Source: Epiperipatus broadwayi
Lineage: Eukaryota > Onychophora > Udeonychophora > Euonychophora > Peripatidae
NCBI GenBank assembly: GCA_028023455.1
Contig: JAQFVV010012666.1
Location: 997,256-1,061,255, forward strand
Length of the DNA: 64,000 nucleotides
Reading direction: 5' to 3'
Below are positions 34,673 through 48,457 of this stretch, piece by piece (the stretch's first letter is position 1; every line of letters begins with the position of its first letter). The notes below the pieces were generated by a model. It saw only the letters and a list, made by a program, of their open reading frames with translations. It was not told where the DNA came from and ran no database searches. A program made the position numbers and the translations under genes.

Positions 34673-37277
34673 ATATATATATATATATATATATTATGCG
34701 CTTGATTTTATACCTATATGTGAAAGCATTAAGCATAAAGCAAATGAAATATATAATGTATCACTAGACAAGGTACATGTAATAATTTGATCTAAAATTA
34801 GTAAAAATAAAAAAAATTCCTAGACAATAATGATTAAAGAATAGTAATTGAATTAAAAAACACCTTGTTTGAAATAAATAAATGTACAGAATTCCGAAGA
34901 GTTTTTTTTTATTAGTTTAAAACAAAACACAGTTTGCTTAAAGTCAATTCCTAAAGTTTTACAAATTAAAGAGTAATTAGAGGAGAGAGAATTAAACTTG
35001 GAAAAAACTAAACTTTAGAATAAATTAAGAAGGTGTTATTCAGAAAGTTAGTTTTATTAAAAGAAAATGCAGTTTGCATGAGGGGGAATGTAACTGAGAA
35101 AATTTAAATCTATAAGAGAAAAAAAAGAAATCTTAAAAAACTAAAAAAAATATTTCCATTTATTAAAAATAATATAAATATATATGTGCATAAATACTGT
35201 TGATTTTAAATATAAAGAAAATAATAAAATGTGTGCATGATAAAAGTAAAATAAAATATTAAATTTAAATATAAAAATATAAAAGGAAAGCTCATTATTG
35301 AAGTTAAAAAATTCCCTCAAATATTGCATATACTGATATGTTACATAGGAATGAGATTAGCAATGGATACTAATTAACTAATTAAAATCCATAAAGAACA
35401 GGACTAATTAAAATACATCTTATCAAAAGATTTAATCCACAAAAGCAGTGAATGGATTTTGAACATTGAAAATAACTTGCAGATTTAAAAATTTAATTAA
35501 AAATCAACAACAAGATCATCACATAAATAAGGTCAAAAATTTTGTCAGTCAATCATTCACATATATAGATTTAGTAACCTATTATATTTATTTTTCAATA
35601 AAGACAATGCCATGTTAAGCAGTTGTAAGAGCATACAACCAGATTTCATCCTTTGCCCAACAGAATAACAACAGTTTGCCAATAGGAGCCATGACCATCT
35701 AATAATTTGAAACTGACAAGAATTGTCTATCTGCCTGAAATAGAAGTAGCCCAGAACAACAATTGTCAGGACTGCATCAGAAGCCTAAAATCCTACTGGT
35801 TGTTAAAAAACACATGCATCAGCAAAGAACAAGAAGTAACAACATTTAAAATCCTATATGTAATAACATTTTCTTATACCTCTATCTGATATTAATTAAA
35901 GTAGCCATTGCAATCCTTGAGTATCTCCAGAACAAGCATAAAATGAACTATTTATGTGCAGGTTGAATGTGATGAACATATATTAATAGAACATTCCTAA
36001 ACATGCAAATAGCTTATGGTAAAATATATGTGTGGTATAAGGTTTTAATGTTTGGTATTTTTTATATTTTATGTTTATATTACATTACTATTGTATGTTT
36101 TATTAAGAATGTGTGTAGTTATAATATATAAAATCATTGTTTATTTGATTAAAAATTTATAAAATTAGTTTACAAATTATAGTAAACATGTTATTTAAAA
36201 TAAAGTATTTGTCTATCAATCACTGTCATTCAATTCTTTACTTATACCACTAAGAACAATTTAGCAAAGAAGTTACACACATAATTTATTCTATTTGTTT
36301 CCATTGAGAGAGTTGGGATTTCTTAGGCATTGAATTAATTGCCATCATTAAGGTCATGTTGACTACTTTTGGTAGTTTGCTGGTGCCTGAAGTTTACTTT
36401 GAAACAAATAAAGTGCTCTGAAGGTCAGAGGATGAATCCTGCATTTGAGAAGATATATGGCCTGCAAATGTGGTTGTAGTTATGCATCTTATAGAGCTTC
36501 GGTCTGTGCATAAGTATCCTCTGGTTATTATGCTTCTATGCCTAAGGGACCGGTACAGTTCAATACTTAAATTGCAGCTGGAGTAGATCGAATTTATAAT
36601 AGATAAATGTATCATATTTATATACATAAAAGGAAGACTTGCACTTTTGCTTTTCACAATTTTTTATCTTTACTAGAAATACTTAAATTTTATGCTATAT
36701 TTTTTTTTTATTCCATCTACTACCCCATCCATTTCAATAAACTATTGGTTAAGATTATATTAATTATTATAGGCTTGATTTGAGTTTTACATTTATAATT
36801 ATTATTATAAATTTTCAACTAAACTATATATATTTTGTTTTATTAATAATTAGTTACATTGTTTTATTACCCCAGATTATTTGTTTTTCACACGTTTGAA
36901 TATTAGAACTTCATTCCAATCATATGGGTTGCACTACTATATGGAGAGTTTTTCCTGTTTAATAACCTATGATACTTCATAAAATACCTACATTTCTGAC
37001 AACATGTGCATTACTGTCATGTAATGATTTCTAAATGATGAGGATTGGTGTCTTATATAATTCTAGATAAACGTTCTCTTTTGATGAGTTTGGTGCAGGA
37101 AGTTTGTTTTAATAGTAACCTAAAACATAAAAATATACTTTAGAGTAATTTTGATCATAAAACGATTATTATCATCCCTATAGTTGAATTTAATAGTATT
37201 GTTTTAAACCATCAATTGTATAAGATTCACAGATAAATGGAGGAGATATTCACACATTTATAATTGTATTATTTATG

Positions 37278-37278
<1 letters not shown>
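34673..37278. other. Non-coding AT-rich stretch
   Basis: A short (TA)n at 34673-34695 follows the LTR. No gene is supported in the remainder; short frames have no recognisable content. Confidence 0.45.

Positions 37279-37319
<41 letters not shown>
37279..37319. repeat. (TA)n microsatellite at the PLE-B copy 2 end
   Basis: About 41 bp of alternating TA directly abutting the 3' terminal sequence of PLE-B. Confidence 0.95.
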
Positions 37320-37321
<2 letters not shown>

Positions 37322-37364
37322 AAATACAGTACAATTTATATAAATTATATTCTTTTAGAAGTAC

Positions 37365-37405
37365 TTTCGACTATACACTTTGTAGTCTTTATCAACTATA
37401 TAACG
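37365..37405 (-). ncRNA. Degenerate hammerhead-like terminal motif of PLE-B
   Basis: Minus strand TTGATAAAGACTAC, a short loop, then TATAGTCGAAAGTACTTC. GACT/AGTC can form stem II and GAAA is kept, but the first core reads TTGATAA, two changes from CTGATGA. Copy 1 shows the same block as TTGACAAAGATTAC at 22821-22834 and AAAAGTGCTC after it, so the motif is conserved at the PLE-B 3' end even though ribozyme activity is doubtful. Confidence 0.4.
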
Positions 37406-37452
37406 TTGAATAATCAAAACGAGACAACCCTTAACAATACCCATAGTTCAAT

Positions 37453-38364
37453 TCAGATTTCCCACAATTCTGTTATCTTAATATTTGATGACTGGCGATT
37501 CATTAACATTTGACGATTTCTTGAAATCAACATAGCCTCTTTTATTTTACGTTTATTATGACAACGTTCAATTTGAATAATTTTCATATTTTTATAATCA
37601 AATTTAAATCCATATTGACAAGATTTATTATGATCAAATATAGCAGATGATGAAGGTTTATTTACATCTGTTCCATATTGATTCTCTTTTTGAATTCTAT
37701 TATATATAAGCATATGTTCTTTTATTCTCTTCTCAAATGTACACTTAGATTCACCAATATATTGTAGGCCACATCCACATATCAATCTATATATAATAGA
37801 ATTTTGATTAAACTTTGAATTTTGAATTTTAGAATTATTAAGCAATCTATTTATGTTATTTGTACAGAAAAAAGCAATATGATACAAACCATTATAAATT
37901 TTCCTAATAAACTTGACCTGCTCATCTGATATAAATGGCATTGAAATCCATTTCATTTTGATATTTTTATTTTTAATTTTATTATAGTATTGATTTGTTT
38001 TAAATCCTTTAATAATATTAGCAATAGCATTTTTATAATAACCAATTTTCAACAAGTCATTAACAAATAAATGTACATTTTTAATTTTATCACTAGAATA
38101 TTTGCATAATTTTTCATTTCGAATTATGAATGATTTCAATCTAGACAGCTTATGACACATAGGTACATGTGATTCATATGGAATAAAACCTCTAGTTTCA
38201 ATAGGTTTAATTAACATAAGATAATCCAAACTGTAATCATTAAGAGTAACTTGAATATCCAAGAATTTTATGGAATTGTATTTCTCTTTAGTTATAACCC
38301 ATTTTATATCCTTAATCTCATTTAATTCATTAAATAAATTGATTATTAATTTACATAAATATAT
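37453..38364 (-). pseudogene. PLE-B RT C-terminus and GIY-YIG endonuclease, uninterrupted fragment
   Basis: About 300 codons are open. There is no ATG start: the frame runs upstream through IKDIKWVITKEKYNSIKFLD to a TA repeat, so it is a 5'-truncated ORF. The first part (IKPIETRGFIPYESHVPMCH, SRLKSFIIRNEKL, FVNDLLKIGYY) is the region after the RT palm. Next comes the linker with ISDEQVKFIRKIYNGLYHIA. The endonuclease follows: IIYRLICGCGLQYIGESKC, EKRIKEHM, SAIFDHNKSCQYGF, IKEAMLISR with the expected glutamate, and NRQSSNIKITELWEI at the stop. Lack of stops suggests a relatively recent insertion. The neighbouring copies at 22305 and 44550 cover overlapping parts. Confidence 0.88.
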
Positions 38365-41300
38365 ATATATTGTACCCTTTTGTTTAGGTTAGAATGGATT
38401 ATTTCTAATAATTTACTGAAAATTTTTAAATTTTGAAATTGGTAAGGGATGATGTATGTTGTGTGTTAATAATATTTGAATAATTTAGTTAAGGCAAGTA
38501 AAATAAGTAATGTATAGTAGTATTAGGTTGGTATTTGTAAGAAAACAGTTAACTAAAAATCATTATAAGATTGTATGTTTGGGAGAACTGGCCATAATAA
38601 ATACTGATTTAACAAGTCTTATAAATAATAATTAGAGTAAATTTTAAAAAGTAATGCTTTAAAGTTAAACGAATAGATTTAGTAATAATTGTATTTAATG
38701 GCTATATTTTTAAAATCATTTGATTAAAAAATAACAAGGTGGGAGAAAAGCGTATTTTTTGGTTTTATAATATTAAAATAATTATTTTAAAATTGTGCTA
38801 TAATAGTGATTATGTAACATTTTATAAATTAAATTATTATTTTAGTCTTTAAATTATTAGCGCCTTATTTAGTTTTATAAATCACGTGACGCACACCTGT
38901 GTTCAAAAATAGAATAATATTATATGTTATAAATGTTAAATTGGATTTTAAAAGTGAATATAATAAATAAAATCAGATTTATGTTTTTTGTTGAAAATAA
39001 ATACGTTAAGTTCAAAATAAAGGTAGAAATGGTAATAAATATTGAAATGTGATTTTTAAAGATTATTGTAGAGTTTTTATTAAGTGAAAATAAAATGTGA
39101 AAATTAAGTAAGAATTGAATACTATAATAAAAATAAATATTTAGTAAATTATTATTAACTTTAACATTAAACCAATGTCCGTGGTCCCGGATAATTTGAG
39201 GCCAGGATTGTTTAACGGACCAATCAAAATTGGAATCAGCTGGAGTATTTAAAAGCTGTTTACATTTTGGCAGACGATTATTGAGCTGTTATCTCATTCT
39301 ACCGATGTGCTATATAACATCGTTAGTATTTCAACAATTTTCGGTAAAGTATTTAGTAGTGTAATAATCCATTTTATTTAAATTCAATTTTTGTAAAAGT
39401 ACAGTAGTCTATTATTATAAGCTCATGGGATATAGAAATGTTTTGTTAAAAAATTAAATTATTCCTTACTTTGCCAACCTGCTTTGTTAAATTTGTCATC
39501 AACTTAAACATGAAGAAGTCATCACTAAATATAAAAAATGTAATGGAGGTATTCAAATATTATTATCGTATAAAGCATATAATTTTGCCTATGTTGATAA
39601 GTCATATTGATTTACGACTAAATATCATAAAAAGAACATCACGGAAATATATATATATAAACATTTTCATTAAAAGATATAAAGTTAAATGAGATAATAT
39701 ATTTTATGAAGAAAATTTATTTAAAATACAATGGAAAAATACTTTTAAAGGAAAAAAAAACTTTTAAATATGACCGAACAATTATTTAAGAACGTGGAGA
39801 TATTTCTTTCTGAAGAAATATTGGAAATATTTTAAAATTGAATTTTTCCTAGAAAATATAAGATTATTTGCGAGTATGTGACTTATATCTTATTTTAAAA
39901 AAAAATATTACAAGTTAGACATTAAGATATGTGGGTCATACAAAAGTTTATTTAAATTATTCGGGAAAATAATTTAAGGTATTTGAAAATATTGGGAGAA
40001 GTATTGGTTGTATCAGAAGATATTAAACCTCAGAAAATATGGAAAAGTTATAAGAATTTGGAAAATTATCTTGATGAAGAGTATTTCAAAATTAGATATT
40101 TACCTAATAGTACCTGTTGAAGTATTTAAAGTTTTGGAGATAAGAAAAATATTAATTATATTAGTGTAAATCTTATAGAATAAAAGTAAACGTACCGTAT
40201 TTAACTTGAACTGTCAGTTTGGATTATATATTACAATGTTAAGAACCGGAGCATGCGTGATTATTGACGTCAAAGTGTGTATTAATATTTTTTACCAGGA
40301 GAAAAGATACTTCCTGTAATGAACTTATTATCAAGAAAAGAACATTTCATCATAAGAAATTCTAATAAAATTATTGTAAATATGGTTTTAAAATTAATTT
40401 TTTACTAACACAATTATAGTAATATTTATTCATAGTATAAATATAGCATAGAAACAGAAAACATTAAATTATTTACTAACTTAGTAATTAAATTGTATTG
40501 TAAAAAAAAAAAATCTTTAACTTAGTATATTTTAAAGGGTGATAATGTGGAATAAATGATAATAAAATGTTTATTTAGATCGTACTCCAGATGACATCAC
40601 TAAGTAATTGCCATCAGAAATTACTTATGGTAATAATGTAAATTATTAATAGTTTTAAAATGTGTTTGTTATTTTGTATGGATAGATGCGTATATAAAAC
40701 ACACACCTACACATAATTTATCATTTGTTTAGTCATTTAAGAATATGCATAATTTTAATGATATTGTAAAGATATTTAAACATAAAGAAATATAAGTATA
40801 TGATTCTATTAAAACTGAATTGGATGTTTTGTTGAATAATTTAAAGTGTTAAAAATATGACACTTATTCTGAGTGATTATGCTTAAGTTTTAGAACTATT
40901 AGAGAATAAAATAATCTTGTCTTATTAGTTAGTTAGACTTATTCTAAAAATGAATTTATTTGTTATTATAGAAATGAGAAGATGGATTTAGCAATGTAAA
41001 TTGGTGAATTTTAAATGCTAATATCTTAGTATTAGATTATATAAGACCAGAATAATATTGTATGTAGGGTTTATTTATATGGGAAGACGAATATACGATA
41101 TTGATGTTTATACAAGTATAGCTAACACAGCCCTATATCTTGTGTATATTCATGGCAGTGTTTGTTTTCTATGTGTTAATGCTTAATGTGCCATAGTGTT
41201 GAATGAATAGCCTGGACATTATACTTAGTAGAAGATGTTATTATTGCTTGTTTCTTTAATTCTAAAATTATTTATTGTTGATTGGCTTCCTTCTACCATT

Positions 41301-42616
41301 TTACAAAGAGCTATTATAAATACTTTTTAATAAATATGTACTGGTGGATTTGCTTGTCTCTCCTATTTTTAAAAAAATAATCGCTGTAGACACTTTAGAT
41401 GACTGAGGTCAACTTTAACAAAAATTTGATTCATGGCTTCAAACTTGGCTATATATGGATTTTATACATATCCTTTTCCTCTTCCTTCCCCTTCTCCATT
41501 CATCCAAAGGTAATGAGCCTTTAATAGACCAGGAGCCAGAAAAGAAGCATTTCATATAGCTTGTGTGGTTGGCTTCAAACTCTTTCATTTTGTTGGTTAT
41601 TATTTGATTGGTATATGAGACCACAGTAGATTAGTGATTTTAACTCATTCTGTATTAATCAGGAAGTAGAAAAAAATGGTTTAGCAATGCAGAGTCATGG
41701 TATTATACTCAGAAAAATATGTTGATCTCATTTCATAGAATTGTCAATAACCTCTTCTTATAAATTCAATTTTGTTCCATTTTCCCTCTTTTTTCAATAT
41801 TGCTGGAAATTACTGATATAGATGCACATCTTCGTCTATACTGGCTTTAAAACAAGAGTCTCTTTTTTTTTCTTCCTCGACTTTTAAAGAGTGAAAAAAA
41901 AATCAAATGGCTCACTCTCCTCTTCCTTTTTTTTCAACATTAATAACGAGGAAAAAATTGAGTGAGAGTTACATCTCTCTCTAATAATAATGACTGAGTG
42001 ATCTTTAACATTAATGAAAAACTGAGCCCTGCTAAAATAGTTTCATTCATTTATATTGCGAATGTTAATCAAAGAAAAAAAAAAGACACCTGGAAATCTT
42101 TATCCTAAGATAAAAATCAAAGCTTCACAAGTTGATGGTCTGTCATGATTTTACAAGAAAATCAATAATCACCTTTATTTCCTCAAAGCACCTCTCTCTC
42201 TTTTAAAAAAAATCTTAGATACAGATAAAAACAATACAATAAAGCTGGCAATCCATAGCCATTACAAATAGGTGTAAAAGCGTTTGTGTTTATACAGATA
42301 TTCCCATTCTTTCACACTCTTTTGCACGTGTACATTTTCAAATCTCAATCTCTTATCTAGATCACTCTATTTGACACTTTCTTTCTTAATGTTTTATTTT
42401 ACAGAAATAAAACTAAATAAGTGAATATATTAATTATTTAATAAGAAAAATAACATATTAAAATATCATTTCTTACAACATTATATTCATTCACCACTTA
42501 TTAATTTATCAATTATATGTTACACATATAATATACGTACACATAAATCTTTATATATAAAAGAAATTTTTTTTTAATTAAATAATATGTATGTATGTGA
42601 AATGAGTCATATATCT

Positions 42617-42619
<3 letters not shown>
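38365..42619. other. Non-coding AT-rich stretch
   Basis: No gene is supported. It contains a promoter-like segment (39180-39360, listed separately) and a consensus CRE-type octamer TGACGTCA at 40265-40272, which may be chance. Confidence 0.45.
39180..39360 (+). promoter_or_regulatory. Promoter-like island (CCAAT, TATA-like)
   Basis: A more complex segment has ACCAATC near 39220, TATTTAAAAG near 39247 and, about 100 bp on, TCGGTAAAGT resembling a 5' splice donor. Upstream, CACGTG at about 38883 is an E-box. There is no coding exon nearby that I can support, so this may be chance or the promoter of a lost element. Confidence 0.2.

Positions 42620-42713
<94 letters not shown>
42620..42713. repeat. 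(TA)n microsatellite
   Basis: About 94 bp of alternating TA, directly touching the hairpin at 42715. Confidence 0.97.
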
Positions 42714-42714
<1 letters not shown>

Positions 42715-42715
<1 letters not shown>

Positions 42716-42835
42716 CAGTAACACCCTCTGTTTTAAAAAATCTATATCTCAATAATAGTGAACTTTAAAATGAGGTATCATTTTAAAGTTCACTATTATT
42801 GAGATTTAGATTTTTAAAACAGAGGGCATTACTGG
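42715..42835. repeat. Near-perfect long hairpin, arms about 58 nt, 4-nt loop
   Basis: 42715-42773 and 42778-42835 are reverse complements with only a few differences. The outer ends read CCAGTAA and TTACTGG, and the inner arms share GAACTTTAAAATGA and its complement around loop GGTA. There is no coding content. (TA)n flanks it on the left and again at 42910-42935. It looks like a compact foldback/MITE or a replication-made palindrome. Confidence 0.92.
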
Positions 42836-44549
42836 ATATTTGTAATTGTATTATGGTTTGTATATTTTTCTCTAATTATTTCAGTTAGTATTAACAGTAA
42901 CTTTCTTTTAATATATATATATATATATATATATACCCTTAAAATTTAACTTGTGAATTTGAAATAAATGGAATAGATATCCATTGTTTACTATTAATCT
43001 TTATTTCTTTTAAAGGTTGTTTTACAATAGCGTGTAGAAACCTCCGGAGGGCGGGCTCGGTTTGTAAACAAAGATAAATATAATGTTGCCAGGACTGGGT
43101 TTCTTTTGTTTTTTTTTCTTGGTTTTGGTTTTTTTTTTTTTTTGTTTATCACATTTATAAAAGTAATATCAAATCAAATTTTTTGTTTAAACATGACCAA
43201 AACAAAAAAAAATAAACAAATGCATAAACAAAAAAATTACAAATAAATGAATTTACAAAAAAAAAGTACCTCATTTTTTTGGCTTTTGATTCTTTTTTTT
43301 ATTATTTATATCTTCAAAGGAGATGGGATTTGTTTGTTTTTTTTACCATCTACGTATTTTTTTGTTGTTTTTTTATTTTTTGAGTTGTTGTTTATCACAT
43401 AAAATAAAAGTATGGCAGCTATCAAATCTATTTTGGCTACCCCAAACAACAAAAAAAAAACCAAAAGCAAAAAAAAAAAAAACAGATCGATTAAAACCAA
43501 TGATTTTTAAAAAATAGTTAACTGATTTTTTTGTTTGTTTTGATTTAATTTTTATTAAACCCTTTTCTATTTCGGTTCGATATTGTACGACAAACAGAAA
43601 ATCAGCCGATTCAACTACTTCTTCTTTTTTTTTCCATTTGTTTTGTTTTTATTTTGTTAAATAAATCTATTGTCCATTTAACGGTAACATTTACAAGCCA
43701 AAGTCCAACTTTGGGAGGGGGGGAAAGGGTGTTTGCAATTGCTAGCAGTATGGAATGCCAACAACTTGAAGATTGACCAAGTTTTGATGGTAATTCCCCC
43801 TCAAAAAAGATCAATCTATACAGCAATTAAACGCAACTTTTTGGGCTCTTCAGGCAAAAAATAAATAAAAAAAAACACAGCAGGCATGCAGCTTCAAGGT
43901 GTTTTGTTTGATAAACCACTACCGGTTCCCGCAGTCAGAGAAGAATCCTTGTATTTTTTTTGACATTCGGCAAAACAAGTTGTCCTATTTTTTCAGCTAT
44001 TCAATTAATCAGCTCACAGTTGTTGTCGCACGAAGCATGACTTAGAGCATGATTTGATGGGAAGTGCGCTTTTAACTACACTTGGCTCATTTTTTCAGCA
44101 GGAAGTGGGGGCTAGGAAAGCATGAGACTCTGCTGATAATTGTTAGTAGACCTTCCTAAAACATGCGAGATAGAGTGGGAGGTGATCTTAATGAATATTA
44201 AAATAGTTTCAACAATCGTAATTCCAGTCACCCTCAGACAATACTGTAAACAAAAGTGAAATATGATCACTATTCCGAAATGGTTAGCCCAAATCTGAGC
44301 TGCAAGCTGACACCTTAGCTTCTGTGGCAAGATTGGCTAAATGTTCACATTTCTGTGCATTAGCATAGAAATAAACACAGTCAGCCGGTACCCTCCCCCA
44401 TATCAACAGACTATTTCTAGGCTTACACATTAGAAATAGAACATTCGATAGCGGCAGATGCCACCAAAACAGCATATTTCTGTGCACTAGCATAGAAATA
44501 ACGCCCTCTGGCAGTTTCAACATGCTATTGTAAAACTACCCTTTTAAAT
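42836..44549. other. Non-coding stretch, partly higher complexity, with (TA)n and a 24-bp direct repeat
   Basis: (TA)n occurs at 42910-42935. Long T and A tracts fill 43100-43660. From about 43660 to 44540 the sequence is less AT-rich; TTTCTGTGCAYTAGCATAGA followed by AATAA occurs twice, near 44350 and 44478. Short frames here have no recognisable domain. Confidence 0.45.
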
Positions 44550-45040
44550 TATTTTAACTTTTTTTTAATTGGCAAATATTTCAATATTTTTTACTTTATC
44601 ACTTTGGTAATGACATAATTTTTCATTCTGAAACAAAAAAAAATCTAAATCTTGCCATCTTATGCATCATTGGTACTTTTGATTTACAATTTATATATCC
44701 CCTTTTTGCAGTGGCTTAATTATTAATTTACAATTTAATATAATGTTATCTCTTGTAATAATTAAATCTAAATATTTATATTTTTGTCCTGTTTTTTTTT
44801 CAATAGTCCATTTCAAAGCATATAACTTATTTAATTCATCTACAAGCAAATTTATAGTATTATTATTTCCACAAACAAAAACTTCATCCACATATCTTTT
44901 TGTCAGTTTTAATATCTCCAAAAGTACACATATTTAAAATACTACTCTCATATGTAGGTAAAACAAAATTGAAAACTTGTGCAACTACAAGCAGACCCAT
45001 AGGCCAACCTTTAGACATTTTATAATGTTGTCCTTCAAAA
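44550..45040 (-). pseudogene. PLE-B copy 3: reverse transcriptase fragment
   Basis: The minus strand shows FEGQHYKMSKGWPMGLLVV (RT motif B, normally GxPMGS) and VLPTYESSILNMCTFGDI. After a one-frame change, TKRYVDEVFVCGNN (motif C, here YVDE rather than YVDD, so a catalytic aspartate is lost) and KYKYLDLIITRD follow. Downstream, GYINCKSKVPMMHKMARFRF and DKVKNIEIFAN match the start of copy 2 (GFIPYESHVPMCHKLSRLKS, DKIKNVHLFVN), which ties it to family B. Stops and frameshifts are scattered through the last part, and the endonuclease is missing. Confidence 0.85.
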
Positions 45041-45390
45041 GAGCAACAATGTTATCATTTTTTTAATAATAATCATAAAATATATATGTGTTATTTATGA
45101 ATGTTTGCTCATGATATCAGTTTCCTTATCATTCAGCATAATGATGAAACAAACTTTTAACCAATGAGGATAAAATCTAATGGGAGAAAATATTCATTTA
45201 TTTTTGTTATTGTCTAGGTTTATTATTATAATATACTGTTTGTAATGTATTATTCAGAGATTTTTTTATTATTCATCATGGTATGAAAATTTATTTAGTT
45301 AAAGACAAATAGATGTATAAAGATATATACATTTATTATTTATATTTTTTGTTATTTTATCAGTTGAGGGAAAATATAATATTAAATATT

Positions 45391-45393
<3 letters not shown>
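45041..45393. other. Non-coding AT-rich stretch
   Basis: Sequence between the PLE-B fragment and the next (TA)n array; nothing recognisable. Confidence 0.4.

Positions 45394-45482
<89 letters not shown>
45394..45482. repeat. (TA)n microsatellite
   Basis: About 89 bp of alternating TA. Confidence 0.97.
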
Positions 45483-45485
<3 letters not shown>

Positions 45486-48369
45486 ACTTTTAAAACATAT
45501 TTTAATGTTTTACTGAAGGGTAAACAAACAGACTAAATTTGTCAAAGATATACTTTAATGACACAATTGTTTTATTATATGAAATATTTGATATAAGCAT
45601 TTTGCATTTATTAAATTTTGCCTATGAATTCGCATGTCACTTTAAATATAAAATGTATGCTAATCTTCATTGTCTACATATGTATGACTTGTTATAACAA
45701 AAGTGTTATTATTATTTTTAAAAATAGTTAATGGTCATTTGACTTAAATGTGAGTTTGTTTGATACACTGATAGTTTCTGCACTGTGAAATGGAATATTT
45801 ATGTTTCCACTTTTATTGTTAGAACTGTTTTTTATTGCTATTGTATTGATAAGGATTTGTGATGGCTTTCAGCTCATTAGTATGTGCCACATATAATGGC
45901 ATGACATATAGTATCATTGATATTGGGCATGTGGAGAGGTCTCCCATTGCTAATTACATGAGAGGATGATATTGTCTAGGCTGATCATTAGTTAGTGCTT
46001 AGTTGGTGTAGTTAATCCCAAGAGAGGATTGTATCCATGATCTGAATTCTATTTTCCTGTGAAGAGGTAATGCCCACACTTTTATACCTATAAAAAGGTA
46101 TTAGAATTGGCCATATTATTGTACAATTATCATGTTGTTTATTAAGCCTACCTTTATTGTTTGATCCCTCATGAGATTATATAGTTAGTTTTTCACTATG
46201 GGTGGTGAAGTTTTAGTATTTTAAAATTAAATAGCAAGGATATGATAAGTAGATTCAGGGACACTGATTTACCTATAGTGTTTGCCTAATTGTAATAGTG
46301 TCTTTATGATGTAGGATCTTCATCAGTTTATGGACAAACGAACCCAAACTTACTAGTGATTGTAAAATTTCTATATGAAAGAGCAAGAGATACACATGAA
46401 CAATGTTGATTTATTTTCATCGAGCAGTGATTCAGTGATGGGTCAGTAAGAAAGATTAACTATTAGAATGTTTATGTTGTGGACATTGGCAAGGTTTTGA
46501 TGTCATGTATGCATTTGACTTCTGATGTCTGTCCTCATCTTAATACAATTAATTTTTTCATAGTAAATAATAAAAAAAATGTTAAATGTGCTGAATATGA
46601 TAATTGTCATTTTCATATTCTGATAAATAAAATAGCTGCAGTTTAATACACAACTTTATAACTTTGAGTTTTAGATTTAAAATTTGTACATATCCCAAAG
46701 ACTTAAACACACATTTGTTTTGTAATTTGAGTGCTAATTTAGTTTAAATAAAGTTTAACCTTCCTATTCTATTAGAATAATAATAGAAACATAGCCAATA
46801 ATTATAGTGATACTATGAATATCACTGTATTCATTTGTCTTATATACTTATGTGTGTAATCAATAGTATAACAATTATTTTCCATGCCTTATTTTATATA
46901 ATGTATTTGTCTTGTTTAATGTAATGTGTCTGAAATAAAAATGTAAATAGTGTAAATAAATCTTGTTGTGTTAAAAATTTATTCAGTTGTCTGTAGTCTT
47001 ATTGCTAATCACCACACACCTTATTATTGTCATTGCTATCGACATACTATCTTATTATTTTGAAATCATCATCAATCAATATAGTATACTTAACTATACG
47101 TTGATATACCATAATAATTATGTTAGGCCCTATAATTTATGAGTACATCTAAGTTATCATCACTTAATAATCAAAATATTATTAACCTAGATTGCATATC
47201 ATTTTAAGTGGTATACTAAAAGATAAACACTTAATATTGGTTTAATCAGTTTATTTGAACCCGCAGATCTATCATTCACTGATCTTGATCACATTGTTCA
47301 TAATTATTTGAGAAAAGGGAGTTGATAAGTTATTGTGTTTAGTTATTAAAAGTTATTCATATTTCTTGAAGCTTAAAGTTTATAATAGTTATGGAGTTTA
47401 TAAAGTTTATTTAGAATTGCTAAATATAGATTGTTAATTCGATTTTATATTAAGAGCTGTTTTGTGCATTATATTTAGGTAGTGGCAAAATCCCTCTCAC
47501 TGACCCAAGTATATCTTGTATAACAATCTTCGAGTTGTTTAAACCCTGAGAAGAATAATTAATTAATTTGCAATGTAAAATTTAAATTTATGGCAAATTT
47601 TATATCTAGTTGTTTATTGTGGTTGGATTTGAGTTATGTTATATTTACTGTTTTATGAAAGTCAACCATACTTTGGGTGACCATTGCTTCTTTTGTCTAA
47701 GATCTTAGTCTCCATCATCAACATTGTTCTTCAATTTTATCTTGATCATTCTTTTATTTATTCATTCTCATTTAACCTTCATTCTTTATCATAATTGATT
47801 AATCATTCACAAACTCTTCTTCTATCATTCTCATACAGCTTCTTTCTTTCTCTTCATTGTCTGACTCATTTCATTTTATTATTTAATTATTACTTATTCT
47901 CATCATCCATTTAGCCATCTACATCCTAATCTATTTATTACTTAATTTATAATTTTAATTTCATATTCATTTCATTTATCTAATTATTATTTATTTATTG
48001 GTTTGATGAATATTACATTTATTTCATAACATTTTGTATGTTTGTTTGTTTGTGAATTTTGAAGCTAGTTTCATCAGAAAATCTTATCTTTATTAGTCAC
48101 CTTGTAATCTTCTTTAGATTTATAGTTTCATGCTAGCTTAGTTAAGTAAAGAAATCATCTTTTTATTTTAACATTTTTTAGAAGTACATTCTTGATGATT
48201 CGGATAGTGTAGGTTACAAAGGCAGATTAAGAACCTAAAATGTGAAGCTTGATTAGTTACAATTGCTAGACATTCTTAAGAGAGGGTTACACAGTTGGAT
48301 TTATTTTAAACGTCTAAGCATATTAGTTATTTGCAGGATACAAAATAGTAGTGTGTGAGACTGTTTGAA

Positions 48370-48371
<2 letters not shown>

Positions 48372-48455
<84 letters not shown>
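48372..48455. repeat. (TA)n microsatellite
   Basis: About 84 bp of alternating TA with no recognisable element beside it. Confidence 0.97.

Positions 48456-48457
<2 letters not shown>

Larger units (their letters stand above)
37320..38364 (-). mobile_element. Penelope-like element, family B, copy 2: linker, GIY-YIG and 3' end
   Basis: Minus-strand element fragment with an open frame (37453-38364) and about 130 bp of 3' sequence containing the conserved motif at 37365-37405. It ends at the (TA)n array. The 5' side is also cut at a short (TA)n near 38365, so the RT core is missing. Confidence 0.88.

Noticed and set aside
40265-40272. Consensus CRE octamer TGACGTCA
   Set aside because: An 8-bp match alone is expected by chance at this scale and no promoter surrounds it.
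44330-44510. 24-bp direct repeat around TTTCTGTGCAYTAGCATAGA as a possible transposon end
   Set aside because: Only two copies, no terminal inverted repeats or target duplication found around them.
46310-46340. Minus-strand CTGATGAAGATCC near 46318 as a hammerhead
   Set aside because: No GAAA at the proper distance and no stem II or stem I pairing.
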